Assembly (NCBI RefSeq): GCF_003933735.1
Contig: NZ_RSED01000011.1
Location: 1 to 64,000 of the forward strand
Direction of reading: 5' to 3'
Source: Aquabacterium soli
GTDB taxonomy: Bacteria; Pseudomonadota; Gammaproteobacteria; Burkholderiales; Burkholderiaceae_C
DNA length: 64,000 nt
The translations under genes and the position numbers were made by a program. The notes under the pieces are model-generated. The model did no database searches and was not told where the DNA came from. It saw only the letters and a list, made by a program, of their open reading frames with translations. This document shows positions 16,647 through 29,352 of the stretch, piece after piece (within the stretch, counting starts at the first letter, position 1; the number at the start of each line of letters is the position of its first letter).

Positions 16647-16840
16647 ATAGGGCAGCCACATCCTCCCAACAGCCACCACCTTGTCATGCATGTGATGGAC
16701 AAGGTGTCTTGTTGGGCTCACTGGGCCGCTTGCGTTGGTTCCGCTGTCGGAACTGTGGGATGGACTTCCAACGCCCGTCCCGCAAGACTGTGCGTGAACC
16801 GAGTCCCCGCTCTCGCCAAGAAGGAGTTCGCCTTGGATAA
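16643..16840 (+). CDS. tiny zinc-ribbon-like protein, 65 residues
   Basis: The GTG start overlaps the radC stop (GTGA), and the stop overlaps the next start by 8 bases. The protein has two CxxC knuckles, CHAC at 14-17 and CRNC at 34-37, spaced as in a zinc ribbon, then a basic tail (RPSRKTVREPSPRSRQ). The overlaps on both sides and the cysteine pattern support a real, translationally coupled gene. The function is unknown; nucleic-acid binding is plausible. Confidence 0.6.
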   Translation: MNRAATSSQQPPPCHACDGQGVLLGSLGRLRWFRCRNCGMDFQRPSRKTVREPSPRSRQEGVRLG

Positions 16841-17138
16841 ACTCATCGTGACCAGGCTGTTGGAACTGGTTGAGCCTCTCGTCGCCCTGTCGATCAGCCA
16901 CTTGACGGCGACCACACGCCAGAAGCTGGCCAATGACGACTTGTCGGTCAACGTGTACCCGAACGACTATGGTGGCTTCGTCTACGTAGGTGCCCCACCC
17001 TACACGGTGCCCGCTGAGAACGACATGGCCACGATCTTCGAAGCAGCCAGATTGGCTGGCATCGTCTGGCTCAAGTTCGACAGCGATGCAGCCATCGTGG
17101 ACGGGCTGCCGATTTTCGAAGAGACCGATCCCCTTTGA
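16833..17138 (+). CDS. DUF5983-like mobile-element protein, 101 residues
   Basis: I chose the TTG at 16833 because AAGGAG (16821-16826) sits exactly upstream and the protein then begins with a clean domain, DKLIVTRLLELVEPLVALS. The motifs SVNVYPNDYGGFVYVG and LAGIVWLKFDSDAAIVDGLP resemble the short DUF5983-type proteins that accompany radC on integrative elements. That family assignment is from memory and moderately sure. The function is unknown. A longer ORF from 16686 is out of keeping with the coupled zinc-ribbon ORF. Confidence 0.65.
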   Translation: MDKLIVTRLLELVEPLVALSISHLTATTRQKLANDDLSVNVYPNDYGGFVYVGAPPYTVPAENDMATIFEAARLAGIVWLKFDSDAAIVDGLPIFEETDPL

Positions 17139-17159
17139 CCCCCACCGGGCGTCGCGCCC

Positions 17160-19646
17160 TCAGGCCGACGCCCATTTTTTTGCGCCATCTACAGTCACCC
17201 CGCGATCGCGCATCGCATCCAGGTCGATCACGGCGTCGGCCATGGCGGTCAACTCCGGCGTTTGCGACACAAAAAACTCCCGCTGGTAGCCGCCCACGCG
17301 CAGCACCTCGCGCTTCATGGCCATGAACATGCGTTTGCGCTCGGGGTCCAGCGCCCCATCGGCTTCGTCAGAAAACAAGGCGTCGTAGCGCCGACCTGCA
17401 TGCTGCGCCAGGTACAGCGCCACCGCCCGCGTCAGGCACTCGTTGACCCACACGCGCTCCCCTCCGCTCATCAGGCCCAGACTCTTGCTGTCGCCCGACT
17501 CGCCGTCATGCACGACGATGTCAAAGCCCTCGCGTTGCTCGCCCTTGCCTGTCTCCACCAGCGTGAGGATGGACACGGTGAAGCGTGGGCCATAACAGGC
17601 CAGCAGCAAGTCATTGGCCAAGCCAGACAAAGCCGGGCCTGCATCGTCAATGGCCAGGGCGATCAGGCCATCGTTGCTCATGCATCGGGCAAACAGGTTC
17701 CAACTTCCCAAGCTGTCCTCCGCTCGGGCCACGCGGGACTGCACCTGCACACGTCGATCAGCCAGGGCCCGCGCCTGAGCCGTCAATTCAATCCTGGATT
17801 GGGCATCGCGCTCGGCGGCCAAGTGGGCTTGCTCTGCGGTGGACAAGGCCAGGCGCGCTTGGGCCTCAGCCTGGGCGGCAGCGGCCAGCATCTGATGGTC
17901 AAAGGGCGTTGGCAACGCGTGAAGCACCGCATCCAGGCGATTGAGCGCCTCCCGGAAATGCTGCGCCTGTTGCACCAGCGCCTGCGCGATCCGCAGGCGT
18001 GCTGCCTCGATCTGTTGGCGCTCGGCCTGCTCTTCGGTCGTCTCGTTGCCTTGGGTCCGGCCAAGCTCGGCCATCAATGAGGACAGTTCAAGCTCAATGG
18101 TCTGCAAGGCGGCGCGGGCTTGGCTGATCTGGCCAGCCCTGGTCGCCAGCAGCGACAAGCGGGACACCCGTGTTCGAGCCATGTCACCCAAGCGTTCGGC
18201 CCGGGCCAGCGCTTGCGGCGCCTGGGCCAGCTCTTCGTACCGATGGCGGATCAGGGACAGTTCCTGTTCTGCCAGGGCCTTGTCCTGTGCCAGGCGACCT
18301 ATCTGGCCTTGTGCGCTGGGCATCAGGGTCTGGGCTTCATGCGCATCCCCCAGCAGCTTGCATTGCCCTTGCAGATCGGTGCCCGCACAAGGCACCTCAG
18401 CGACCAGGCCAAAGCGGTGTGCCAACTCCTGGGCCTTCAAAGCCGCCCTGCCTGCCTCAAGTTCGATGCTGGCTAGCTTCTGCACTAGCAGTCGTTCCGT
18501 GGCCTGTGCATCCCTCATCGCCTGCACCTGCTGTCGGCACACAACGATCTCCTGTTGCCTGGCACTCAGCACCAGTTCAGCCAGAGGCAGGCGATGTGCC
18601 GCACGCTGGACCGTGTCAGCTTCTTCCAGCACGTTCAGGCACTGGCGACGTGATTGCATGAGCGCGCTTTGCCGAGACTGCGCTTGCGTGCGCCTACTGT
18701 TGATGCGTTGCGCCAAGCGCTCCAAGCCTTGCAAGGCATCCTGCTCTTGAGCCTTGAGCCCCTCGATGGCTCGCGTGCCGGCAACGATCAACGCCTTGCG
18801 CTCCTCAAGCAACTGCGCACGACGCGCCTCGGTGCTCTGTGACTGATCCCGTTGTGCCTGCAAGCGGGCATGGCCAACCCGATGCCCATCCAATGCCTGC
18901 TGCGCTTGTTCTCGCCCAATCAAGGTCTGCGTAACTCGGTCGGATGCACCTTGCAAGCGATGCAGTCCCGCATCCAGGCGAGCATGCTCCGCATCTAGGC
19001 CGGCCAACTCCTGCCTGATGGACGACAGCCCGGCCTTGATCAGTTTGGCGGTGTCATTGGCCTTTTGCCCCAACGCTCGGATTTCTTCCTGGCCGAGCAA
19101 GTCGGACAGCAGGCTCTTGATCTCGGCATTGCGGTAGGTGCTGAGTTGGCGCTTGCCCTGCGCTGAGAACGCGGAGGTGAAGAAGGTATCAGCGCTGCCA
19201 CAAATGGATTCCACACAGCGGCTGTAGGTCTCGACCTTGCCATCGGACACCAGACCATCGTCGAGACAGACGGGGCGCCATTGGCCCTCATCACTGAGTG
19301 CATGCAAATAGGCCTCGGTCTTGCGGCGCCCGTTGAGCCGGATCACCACTTGGGATCGATAGCACCTGCCTTCATGTGACCAGGTCAGATCCTTTTCGTT
19401 TTCCGGTAGACAGACATGGTCGTAGTAGGAAAAGCCGCCGGGGCCGCTCAAGGCCGCCCGTGACGGCATCGTCAGATAGGGGTGCATGTTGTCCATCAGC
19501 GTGGTCTTGCCCCGCCCATTGGCCCCTGCAATGGCGACGAGTTCAGCGCCATCGGCCAGGCGCTCGAAGTCCAGGGTCAACACGTCTTGCCCCAGGCCAT
19601 AACGGATGCCCCGAAAGCCTTTGAGGGTGAGTTTCAGTGGTTGCAT
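17160..19646 (-). CDS. sbcC: SbcC/Rad50-like SMC-family ATPase
   Basis: This 828-residue ATPase has Walker A GANGRGKTT at 41-49, long coiled coils, the ABC signature MSGGERVW near 726-733 and Walker B LFSDEAD near 757-763. A cysteine pair in PCAGTDLQGQCKLL at mid-coil stands where the Rad50 zinc hook would be, but with spacing wider than CxxC. SbcC pairs with the SbcD nuclease to process DNA ends and hairpins. The SbcD partner here is at 28078-29340 on the same strand, separated by unrelated cargo. The start has GGAG just upstream. Copies of this pair occur on integrative elements beside recombination genes. Confidence 0.85.
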   Translation of the reverse strand: MQPLKLTLKGFRGIRYGLGQDVLTLDFERLADGAELVAIAGANGRGKTTLMDNMHPYLTMPSRAALSGPGGFSYYDHVCLPENEKDLTWSHEGRCYRSQVVIRLNGRRKTEAYLHALSDEGQWRPVCLDDGLVSDGKVETYSRCVESICGSADTFFTSAFSAQGKRQLSTYRNAEIKSLLSDLLGQEEIRALGQKANDTAKLIKAGLSSIRQELAGLDAEHARLDAGLHRLQGASDRVTQTLIGREQAQQALDGHRVGHARLQAQRDQSQSTEARRAQLLEERKALIVAGTRAIEGLKAQEQDALQGLERLAQRINSRRTQAQSRQSALMQSRRQCLNVLEEADTVQRAAHRLPLAELVLSARQQEIVVCRQQVQAMRDAQATERLLVQKLASIELEAGRAALKAQELAHRFGLVAEVPCAGTDLQGQCKLLGDAHEAQTLMPSAQGQIGRLAQDKALAEQELSLIRHRYEELAQAPQALARAERLGDMARTRVSRLSLLATRAGQISQARAALQTIELELSSLMAELGRTQGNETTEEQAERQQIEAARLRIAQALVQQAQHFREALNRLDAVLHALPTPFDHQMLAAAAQAEAQARLALSTAEQAHLAAERDAQSRIELTAQARALADRRVQVQSRVARAEDSLGSWNLFARCMSNDGLIALAIDDAGPALSGLANDLLLACYGPRFTVSILTLVETGKGEQREGFDIVVHDGESGDSKSLGLMSGGERVWVNECLTRAVALYLAQHAGRRYDALFSDEADGALDPERKRMFMAMKREVLRVGGYQREFFVSQTPELTAMADAVIDLDAMRDRGVTVDGAKKWASA

Positions 19647-20109
19647 GGTTGGCTCCAGCGGTTTGCTGAAACCAGTTTCCGACGTGATGTCACGTTGTCA
19701 ACGTCTGCCTGTCAGTACGGTGAATGCCAGCACTGCAGCGGTTGTGGTCTTACGACCCGAAACTCCTTTGCACGCTGTACACCACCAAGCGGTCATCGGC
19801 TTGGCATCGATCGGCCTGCTTTGCGACCGCTCCATGAGGTGCAGCGGTCGCTGAAGGTGAGGAAGCCTGTTCGAGTCGATCGAACGACCGCTGCTTCCGT
19901 CGACGAACAGGTACTTCCGACCCATAGCAGACGTCTATATTTGGCATAGATAGCACAACTTATTTCCCTCACAGGCACCCGCGACCATGCCACAAAAATG
20001 ACATCAACGAGTCATCAGGGTGTCATATCACGACATTACCATCGCTGCAATTCAGATTCGTAATCAGGTCATCATTTTTGATTACGAATTCAAATCTGCC
20101 GGAGGTGTC
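19647..20109. other. junction region between sbcC and ptxA
   Basis: I see no gene here. This non-coding stretch runs from the sbcC ribosome-binding site to the ptx operon and must contain the left edge of the inserted cargo. No terminal inverted repeat or transposase remnant could be recognised. A TGTCAT (20021-20026), possibly half of a Pho box, and the inverted repeat at 20056-20089 lie near ptxA. Confidence 0.5.
20056..20089. promoter_or_regulatory. inverted repeat upstream of ptxA (putative operator)
   Basis: The perfect 10-bp arms ATTCGTAATC (20056-20065) and GATTACGAAT (20080-20089) are separated by 14 bases and end 20 bases before the ptxA start. The position suits a site for the LysR-type regulator PtxE encoded at the end of the operon. 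No regulator has been shown to bind here. Confidence 0.5.
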
Positions 20110-21791
<1,682 letters not shown>

Positions 21792-22601
21792 GTGAGCGAC
21801 AGCATGCAAGCTGATTTTGGTTTGATTCTGGCCGAGCGCCAGCGCGTATGGAACCGCACGATACTGCAGTTTGCCGTTGTGCTGGCGATTGTGATCGGTT
21901 GCTGGTATTACGTCGGCCTATTTGATGCCGAGCGATTGAAGGATGGCATGCCAAGCCTGGTAAAAATTGCCGGCGAGATGTTCCCACCGAACTTCTCGCA
22001 GGCTGGCACCTGGGTCAAACCGGTACTGGATACCTTGGCCATGAGTATCGCCGGCACGGCAATCGCGGTATTGCTATCCATTCCCTTAGGAGTGCTCGCC
22101 GCGCGGAATACTAGCCCTCATCCACTCGTGTATCAAGCCACACGCGGCCTGTTAAACGCTTTGCGATCGATACCCGAACTGATCATGGGCATCCTGTTCG
22201 TGGCAGCCGTTGGCTTCGGCGCATTGCCGGGTGTTTTAGCCCTAGGCTTACATTCGGTTGGCATGATCGCCAAATTTTTTTCGGAATCGATCGAACATGC
22301 CGATCCGGCACCGGTAGAAGCCGCGCATGCAGCGGGCTGCACGCCATTGCAGGTGATTTTTCATGGGATCTTTCCCCAAGTGCTTCCGCAAATGGCCGAT
22401 ACCGCGATCTATCGATGGGAATACAACTTCCGTGCTTCGACCGTGATGGGCATGGTCGGCGCCGGTGGAATCGGGTTCGAGCTGATGGGCTCTCTGCGCA
22501 TCATGCAATACCAGGATGTCTCGGCTATTTTGCTGGTTATTTTAGGCATGGTTACCCTCGTCGACGCCTTCAGCTCCTTCCTGCGTCGCAAGTTCAAATA
22601 A
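21792..22601 (+). CDS. ptxC: phosphite ABC transporter permease
   Basis: This 269-residue inner-membrane permease has about six membrane segments. The cytoplasmic EAA loop EAAHAAGCTPLQVIFHGIFP, near 175-195, contacts the ATPase. RSIPELIMGILFVAAVG and GMVGAGGIGFEL are typical of PhnE/PtxC proteins. The GTG start directly follows the ptxB stop. It is followed by ptxD after 24 bases. Confidence 0.9.
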   Translation: MSDSMQADFGLILAERQRVWNRTILQFAVVLAIVIGCWYYVGLFDAERLKDGMPSLVKIAGEMFPPNFSQAGTWVKPVLDTLAMSIAGTAIAVLLSIPLGVLAARNTSPHPLVYQATRGLLNALRSIPELIMGILFVAAVGFGALPGVLALGLHSVGMIAKFFSESIEHADPAPVEAAHAAGCTPLQVIFHGIFPQVLPQMADTAIYRWEYNFRASTVMGMVGAGGIGFELMGSLRIMQYQDVSAILLVILGMVTLVDAFSSFLRRKFK

Positions 22602-24517
<1,916 letters not shown>

Positions 24518-24937
24518 CAAAACGAATGTCTGCTTCTGGCCGGGTTCGGGTCTTCGCTTGCGCACCCGACAACAGCTGCTCGCTGCCGAGTGTGGCATCG
24601 ACGAATCCGTGCTGCTGGCGCCCCCTGGGTTGAAGGGCCGCTGACGGGCCGCTCTGCGGCAGGCAGGGCCCGGCCAGAACCTGTCGGTCACGGCTGGCAG
24701 CTTTCCGTCAGTCAAGCCGGCGACTACTCGTAGATTGAAGCAGGCGAATCGTCGCTCAAAATTGAGCAGAGGCCTCAGTGAGATTCCAAGGATGGGATTG
24801 CGAGCTCCACTCGATCATAGGATCTCGCCCTGTTTGTCCCCCCCCCTAGCTTTAACTTGCACGAGTCCTCCGCAATGTCGTAGGATCCTAGCGAATAACT
24901 CAGAGAAATAGCTTCTAGTCGAGCTGATGGGAGGGAT
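24518..24937. other. non-coding spacer after ptxE
   Basis: No supported gene is seen. A short reading in the plus direction (about 24550-24645) ends in ...LLAPPGLKGR then a stop and might be the remnant of a gene's 3' end, but I cannot name it. GC-rich inverted stretches near 24640-24680 resemble generic intergenic repeats. Confidence 0.4.
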
Positions 24938-25192
24938 ATGTTGCGGGTGGACTATGTTGTCGCACTGGCTTGCGTGGGTTTGCTGGGAGGATGCGCCTCG
25001 GCCACTGTAGGTTGCCGCCAGGGCGCCCAGCAGTGCTCTGCGAACGGCCCACCTAACGCCGAAATTGACAACGGCACTTCGTGTGCCGTCCTCGTGCAGA
25101 ACACGCATGTCTGCACATATGACGGCGAAGGTCGCTTCAAGGGTGAAAGCGTCAAGGCGGGTACGGGCGTATGCGTCTGCCTCGGCTGGTGA
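24938..25192 (+). CDS. small cysteine-rich lipoprotein, 84 residues
   Basis: GGAGGG lies just before the ATG. A signal sequence ends in the lipobox LLGGC, so the mature protein is a lipid-anchored peptide of about 65 residues. It has seven or more cysteines (VGCRQGAQQC, SCAVLV, HVCTYDG, VCVCLGW). I do not recognise a family. It is 14 bases ahead of the DUF4403 lipoprotein gene and probably shares its transcript. Confidence 0.6.
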   Translation: MLRVDYVVALACVGLLGGCASATVGCRQGAQQCSANGPPNAEIDNGTSCAVLVQNTHVCTYDGEGRFKGESVKAGTGVCVCLGW

Positions 25193-25206
25193 TAAGGGAG
25201 GTATTC

Positions 25207-26751
25207 ATGCTGCGGCGCCTACGTGCGGTTTTGCTCTTCGTCTCTACGCTGCACTTGGCCGGTTGCGCGGGGCTTTATCGGTATGACGCAATCTCAGAGA
25301 AACCGGCCTTCGACGCCGCGGACACGCCCTTAACGCCGCGCCCGAGCACCATCCAACCCGTGCTTTCGATGCCCCTAGCGACTCTGCAGGACGGCGCCAA
25401 CAGCGCCGTCGGCCGCTTGCTACCCTTCACTGTCGAAGACGGCAAGCGCCTGGCGAGTATCGAAATCATGAAGCCGCCCTGGCTCGGTGGCGGCTGCTTT
25501 TTCTGCGAGTACCTCGACGCTAAGTGGCAATACACGGTCAACCAGCCGCGACCGGTAGTGCTTAAAGGCGAGCAGAATCGGCTCGTCGTTGATGTTTCCG
25601 CAGCGATCGACGGCGGCGTCGGCTTCAAAGGAGACATCGCCAGACTCCTTTCGCTAACCAACAAACGCTTCGACGCTGCCCTATCTGTGAATTTCAAGAG
25701 CGGGCTGGCTGCCAATATCGACTTCTGCCCCGCATTGACCGGCGTCGAGCTCGACTACTCGTGGATCACGCCCCCTTACTTCCAAATCATCGGGCGAAAC
25801 TGCCTGTGGGGAGTGTGTTTTGGTCCAGCCAACATTGAGTTCGACAGCGCCATCGACAACAGCCTGCGGCCACAGTTGCCAACGGTCGCAGCCAACCTGC
25901 AGAAGGCTATCCCATGCCAGCCCGTTCGCGACGCGCTTGCTAAGGCTTGGCGCGGCTACACGTTCCCAGTGAAAGTGCCCTACGAGGAACTGCACCTGAA
26001 CATCCGTCCGCAGGCGCTGTATCTGCCTGGCTTGAACATCTCCGCGACCGATCTCAACTTCACGGGCAATCTAGAAGCGCTCGTGTCGCTCGACCAGACG
26101 CCCATATCCACGGATCCGCTACCACTGCCACCGAATACCCCAGCGACGATTAGCCCTGGGCGCTTCTCTCTCGCAGTGCCTATCTCGACGCGCTATTACA
26201 CTTTCGAAGCGCTGACCAAACAGGCGCTGACACTCGAACCCTTCGGCGGCAAAACACCCGCCGGCGACGTCAAGGTCACATTCAAGGACGTCCAGTTTTA
26301 CCCAACGACCGACGGCCAGATGCTCGCCATCGGCGTGTCGGCGGCGGTTGAGTTTCGCTGGCTATGGTTCCTAAACAGTTCGGGCACCATCTGGCTGACC
26401 GCGCGGCCGCAGGCACTTGACCAGGGTCGCAAGATTCGACTGTCGGACGTGAAGGTGACGCGCAAGTTCACAAACCCAATTTGGGACCTCGTCTCGCTGC
26501 TGCTAGACGACAAGTTGACCGAGGTCGTCCGCAACGACTTCGAGATGGACTTGAACCCAACTTTCGCACAAGCCGAAGCCGATATCACTGCAATGATAAA
26601 CAGCGCTGGCCAAGACGGTAGCGTCACTTTGCAGGCCAGGGACGTTAAGATTGCCGTGGGCCGAATGCTGGCCAACGAACAGACCTTCCAGGTGGAGGCC
26701 TTGTTCGACGCAATAGTTGATGCCAAGCTAGGCAAAGTCTCCCTGCCTTGA
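25207..26751 (+). CDS. DUF4403-family lipoprotein
   Basis: This 514-residue protein has a signal peptide and lipobox (LHLAGC), placing it at the periplasmic face of a membrane. The body matches the DUF4403 style: a repeated beta-rich architecture with QPVLSMPLATLQDGANSAVGRL near the start, QPRPVVLKGEQNRLVVDV, and KLGKVSLP near the end. The function of the family is unknown; its fold suggests lipid- or ligand-binding tandem domains. The ATG at 25207 was chosen for its GGGAGGT ribosome-binding site; the upstream reading overlaps the small lipoprotein. Confidence 0.75.
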   Translation: MLRRLRAVLLFVSTLHLAGCAGLYRYDAISEKPAFDAADTPLTPRPSTIQPVLSMPLATLQDGANSAVGRLLPFTVEDGKRLASIEIMKPPWLGGGCFFCEYLDAKWQYTVNQPRPVVLKGEQNRLVVDVSAAIDGGVGFKGDIARLLSLTNKRFDAALSVNFKSGLAANIDFCPALTGVELDYSWITPPYFQIIGRNCLWGVCFGPANIEFDSAIDNSLRPQLPTVAANLQKAIPCQPVRDALAKAWRGYTFPVKVPYEELHLNIRPQALYLPGLNISATDLNFTGNLEALVSLDQTPISTDPLPLPPNTPATISPGRFSLAVPISTRYYTFEALTKQALTLEPFGGKTPAGDVKVTFKDVQFYPTTDGQMLAIGVSAAVEFRWLWFLNSSGTIWLTARPQALDQGRKIRLSDVKVTRKFTNPIWDLVSLLLDDKLTEVVRNDFEMDLNPTFAQAEADITAMINSAGQDGSVTLQARDVKIAVGRMLANEQTFQVEALFDAIVDAKLGKVSLP

Positions 26752-26785
26752 AGCCCGCCACAAACAAGGTAGGGTGCACCAAACT

Positions 26786-27337
26786 ATGAAGCAAATCGCT
26801 TTTGCCTTGTTTACAGTTGCGGCCTTGCTCGCGCCCGCACGCGAGGCCAGCGCTTTGTCCTTGGGCAGCTGCAACAGCTACGCCGAGCTCAGCCGACAAC
26901 TCGCCGCTGAGAATCAGACTCTCCGTCCCTCGCTGGACATCGGGGTGGCTGTGAGCTTCGGAAGCAAGGGGCAGGAAACGGGGTACGTGATCGAAGCTCG
27001 CGAGGGCAGTCGCTGGTGCGTCGTGTCGGTGCTTGAGCGCGTAAGAAGGATCAGCCAACAGCGAGTCGCCGAGGAGGTTTGCGATACACCCGCGAGATTC
27101 CCGGAGGCAGTAACCCTCTGCAACGAACTGAAGGCGCAATCGCTGAAGGTGAGGCGGACAATATCGGGGCAGTCGTCGCGCCCGGCGCTCACAGAAAAGT
27201 TTCCCTCGGAAACCTCGAAAAAAACACAGGACGCTGTGACCGTAGAGCTGGCGTTATGCGTGGACCGCTCGGGGCGGGAGGTCCTATGCGGAAGGACAGA
27301 GACACTTCTACGCGTAGACACCGTGCGACCTCGCTAG
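26786..27337 (+). CDS. unknown secreted protein, 183 residues
   Basis: A clear signal peptide (MKQIAFALFTVAALLAPARE followed by ASA) precedes a mature domain of about 160 residues. It has paired cysteines (SLGSCNSY, RWCVVS, EEVCDTP, TLCNEL, LALCVDRSGREVLCG). No family is recognised. A GTG 12 bases upstream is an alternative start. It closes the exported three-gene cluster between ptx and sbcD. Confidence 0.55.
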   Translation: MKQIAFALFTVAALLAPAREASALSLGSCNSYAELSRQLAAENQTLRPSLDIGVAVSFGSKGQETGYVIEAREGSRWCVVSVLERVRRISQQRVAEEVCDTPARFPEAVTLCNELKAQSLKVRRTISGQSSRPALTEKFPSETSKKTQDAVTVELALCVDRSGREVLCGRTETLLRVDTVRPR

Positions 27338-28077
27338 GCTGGCTCTCCAGCGCGCCGACGCGCACTCCCGCGACCGATTGTCGCTAGGTTCTGGCTGTGT
27401 GGCCATCGGTCCCTTCGCAGCTCAGCCAAGCGTCGAACGGCGCCCTAGGCCTACATGGCCCCTTACACGCAGTCGAACGTGATGGCGAGCATGCAGCTGG
27501 CATTGCAAGTTAAGGCCGACACAGCGCCCCACAGATTTGTGAAGTTCAACGACGCGATGAATGCGCACACGGGCAGTTTTTACGAAGCTACGCATGTTGA
27601 CCTTGCCACTGGGAGGCACCATGTTCAAGGTCCGACCTTGAGGTGGCAGCCCCATTGCCCATGTCACCGGCAGTGAGGAATTTTGGGGATCGTCGGTGCG
27701 CCGATGTCCGGTTTGCGCCGAGTGCTAGGCTGAGGTGAAGGTCGCCTTCGGGTCGATCTGCGACGGCCGCGGATCGCGATAGCGGTCACTCGAGCAGTCC
27801 GCATGTGAACGTCAGGCCCAACGGCCGGTTCCGGGTGCGAAGCCGTCAGCCAAGCCGTGCCAGGTCGTTCGACCGCTTCTTGCAAAAGCAGCCACTGGGA
27901 GCGTCATGGTCGAACGTCCGAGATCAGCCTTGGCCTGCCGCTCAGGTGCGTGGGCACAACGACTGCTCATGGCAGATCCGCGTTGGTCGATGGCACCCCT
28001 CATCCACCCTGCACGTGTATGACTGCGGAACGGTAGATCGACACAGCAGAACGTCATCGCTAGACACCATTCGCGGC
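27338..28077. other. 740-bp spacer, right junction of the cargo inserted beside sbcD
   Basis: I see no supported gene. A 73-codon reading at 27455-27676 lacks a ribosome-binding site. The stretch must contain the right edge of the cargo that separates sbcD from sbcC. I found no transposase remnant, tRNA or obvious target-site duplication. Confidence 0.4.
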
Positions 28078-29340
28078 TCATACGCCCTTGATGCCACCAT
28101 CACCGCAACTTAGGCATTTCGCTTCCAAAATTCTGCCAGCGATTTCATCGGGCTGTGAACACACCAATTCACCAAGGCATCTCAGCAGCCCCGCATGCTG
28201 AACACCCGTTGCCTGCGCCCAAGCCGTGACTTTCTGTTCCAAACTGTCCAACTGCGAAATGCCCGCCGCTCTGGTCCGCACAACCGGCACGATGCGCCCT
28301 TCTAACTTGACTTCAGCTGCCGCACCCAACGCCTCCTGAATGGCCTGGCGATTGACCTCATGGCGATCTTCGTCCGCCACCGTCCACCGGACACGCACGA
28401 ACGCCCCGGCAACGTCCTGTTGCGCCACCGCATCCCGCAAGGTGTCGAGGTCTGGCTTGCCGTCAAACACAATGTCAACCGTTCGCCGAGCAGGTGTCGG
28501 CTGCAGCGTGCAGACCGCTGACGAGGTATCCACCTCCCACAGCAGCCAGCCCTTGTCGCCATCCTCCCCATAGTGGAAGCGCCCGATGGAGCCCGCATAG
28601 GCGATGCGCTGCTGCCCATGCCGCGCCTCACAGTCCCATGCCTGATGTCGGTGGATGTGCCCCAGCATGAAAGCCTGGGCCTCGGCAGCAAACAATGCGC
28701 CCGTGGTGAACTCGTGGTCGAATCCGGCCATGGGAACGCCGTGCTCGCTCATGCAGCCAAAGACGGTGCCATGCGATACGCCGATGGACGGCACCGCCAA
28801 GGTCTGTGCGCGTCGGTGGCTCTCGGCAAACCCGGCCAGCAAGACGGCCAGGTGCTCGCCCACTGCCTCGGCAGCAGCCCCCGCCCCCACCGTCGCCGCC
28901 ACAGCAGCCTTGTTGACCGTGGGCACGCAACTGAACAGGGCCATGAGCCCATCTGGCAGCACATCGAAACGCCAGCTTGAAGAAACCTGCCAGCAGCCGT
29001 TCGGCATGAGCGCCACTTGTCCAATCTGGTCGACCACATGGACAGGGTAACGCCCGCCCAAGGATTTGAAGATGGACAGGGTGCCCGGTGGCTCATGAGA
29101 GAACGTGCCTTGCAGCATCAGCACCGGACAATGGTCAGCCAGGCGACGCACCTGCGCCACCAGGCGTTCGGCAGCGGGCGAATGCAGGTCCAGGGCGTGA
29201 TCGGTTGAATCCCCAGACAGCACTGCAGCCTGCACACCTGAGGCCATGGCCATGTCGATGGCTGCCCCGAAACAGCGGTCGGCCTCGATCAGGTTCTTGG
29301 GGCCGTAGTGAAGGTCAGAAAAATGAGCAATGCGAACCAT
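28078..29340 (-). CDS. sbcD: SbcD/Mre11-like metallophosphoesterase
   Basis: This 420-residue nuclease partner of SbcC has the calcineurin-type metal motifs SDLHYG (Asp9, His11), LSGDSTDH (Asp44), QGTFSHEP near 77-84 in place of the usual GNHD, then VSHGT and LGHIHRHQ. The GTFSHE variant keeps the catalytic histidine but not the asparagine. The C-terminus ends in a CLSCGDGG knuckle. The start is well supported by AAGGAGATACGGC. It follows the Gp3-like gene by 12 bases. Its expected partner sbcC lies 8.4 kb downstream on the same strand, beyond the ptx cargo. Confidence 0.85.
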   Translation of the reverse strand: MVRIAHFSDLHYGPKNLIEADRCFGAAIDMAMASGVQAAVLSGDSTDHALDLHSPAAERLVAQVRRLADHCPVLMLQGTFSHEPPGTLSIFKSLGGRYPVHVVDQIGQVALMPNGCWQVSSSWRFDVLPDGLMALFSCVPTVNKAAVAATVGAGAAAEAVGEHLAVLLAGFAESHRRAQTLAVPSIGVSHGTVFGCMSEHGVPMAGFDHEFTTGALFAAEAQAFMLGHIHRHQAWDCEARHGQQRIAYAGSIGRFHYGEDGDKGWLLWEVDTSSAVCTLQPTPARRTVDIVFDGKPDLDTLRDAVAQQDVAGAFVRVRWTVADEDRHEVNRQAIQEALGAAAEVKLEGRIVPVVRTRAAGISQLDSLEQKVTAWAQATGVQHAGLLRCLGELVCSQPDEIAGRILEAKCLSCGDGGIKGV

Positions 29341-29352
29341 GCCGTATCTCCT

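Noticed and set aside
12859..17138. CRISPR array
   Set aside because: The repeated leaders and the 23-bp repeat are few, irregularly spaced and attached to gene starts; no regular repeat-spacer pattern and no cas gene.
27455..27676. 73-codon ORF in the spacer right of the DUF4403 cluster
   Set aside because: No translation signal and no neighbour support; kept only as part of an unexplained spacer.
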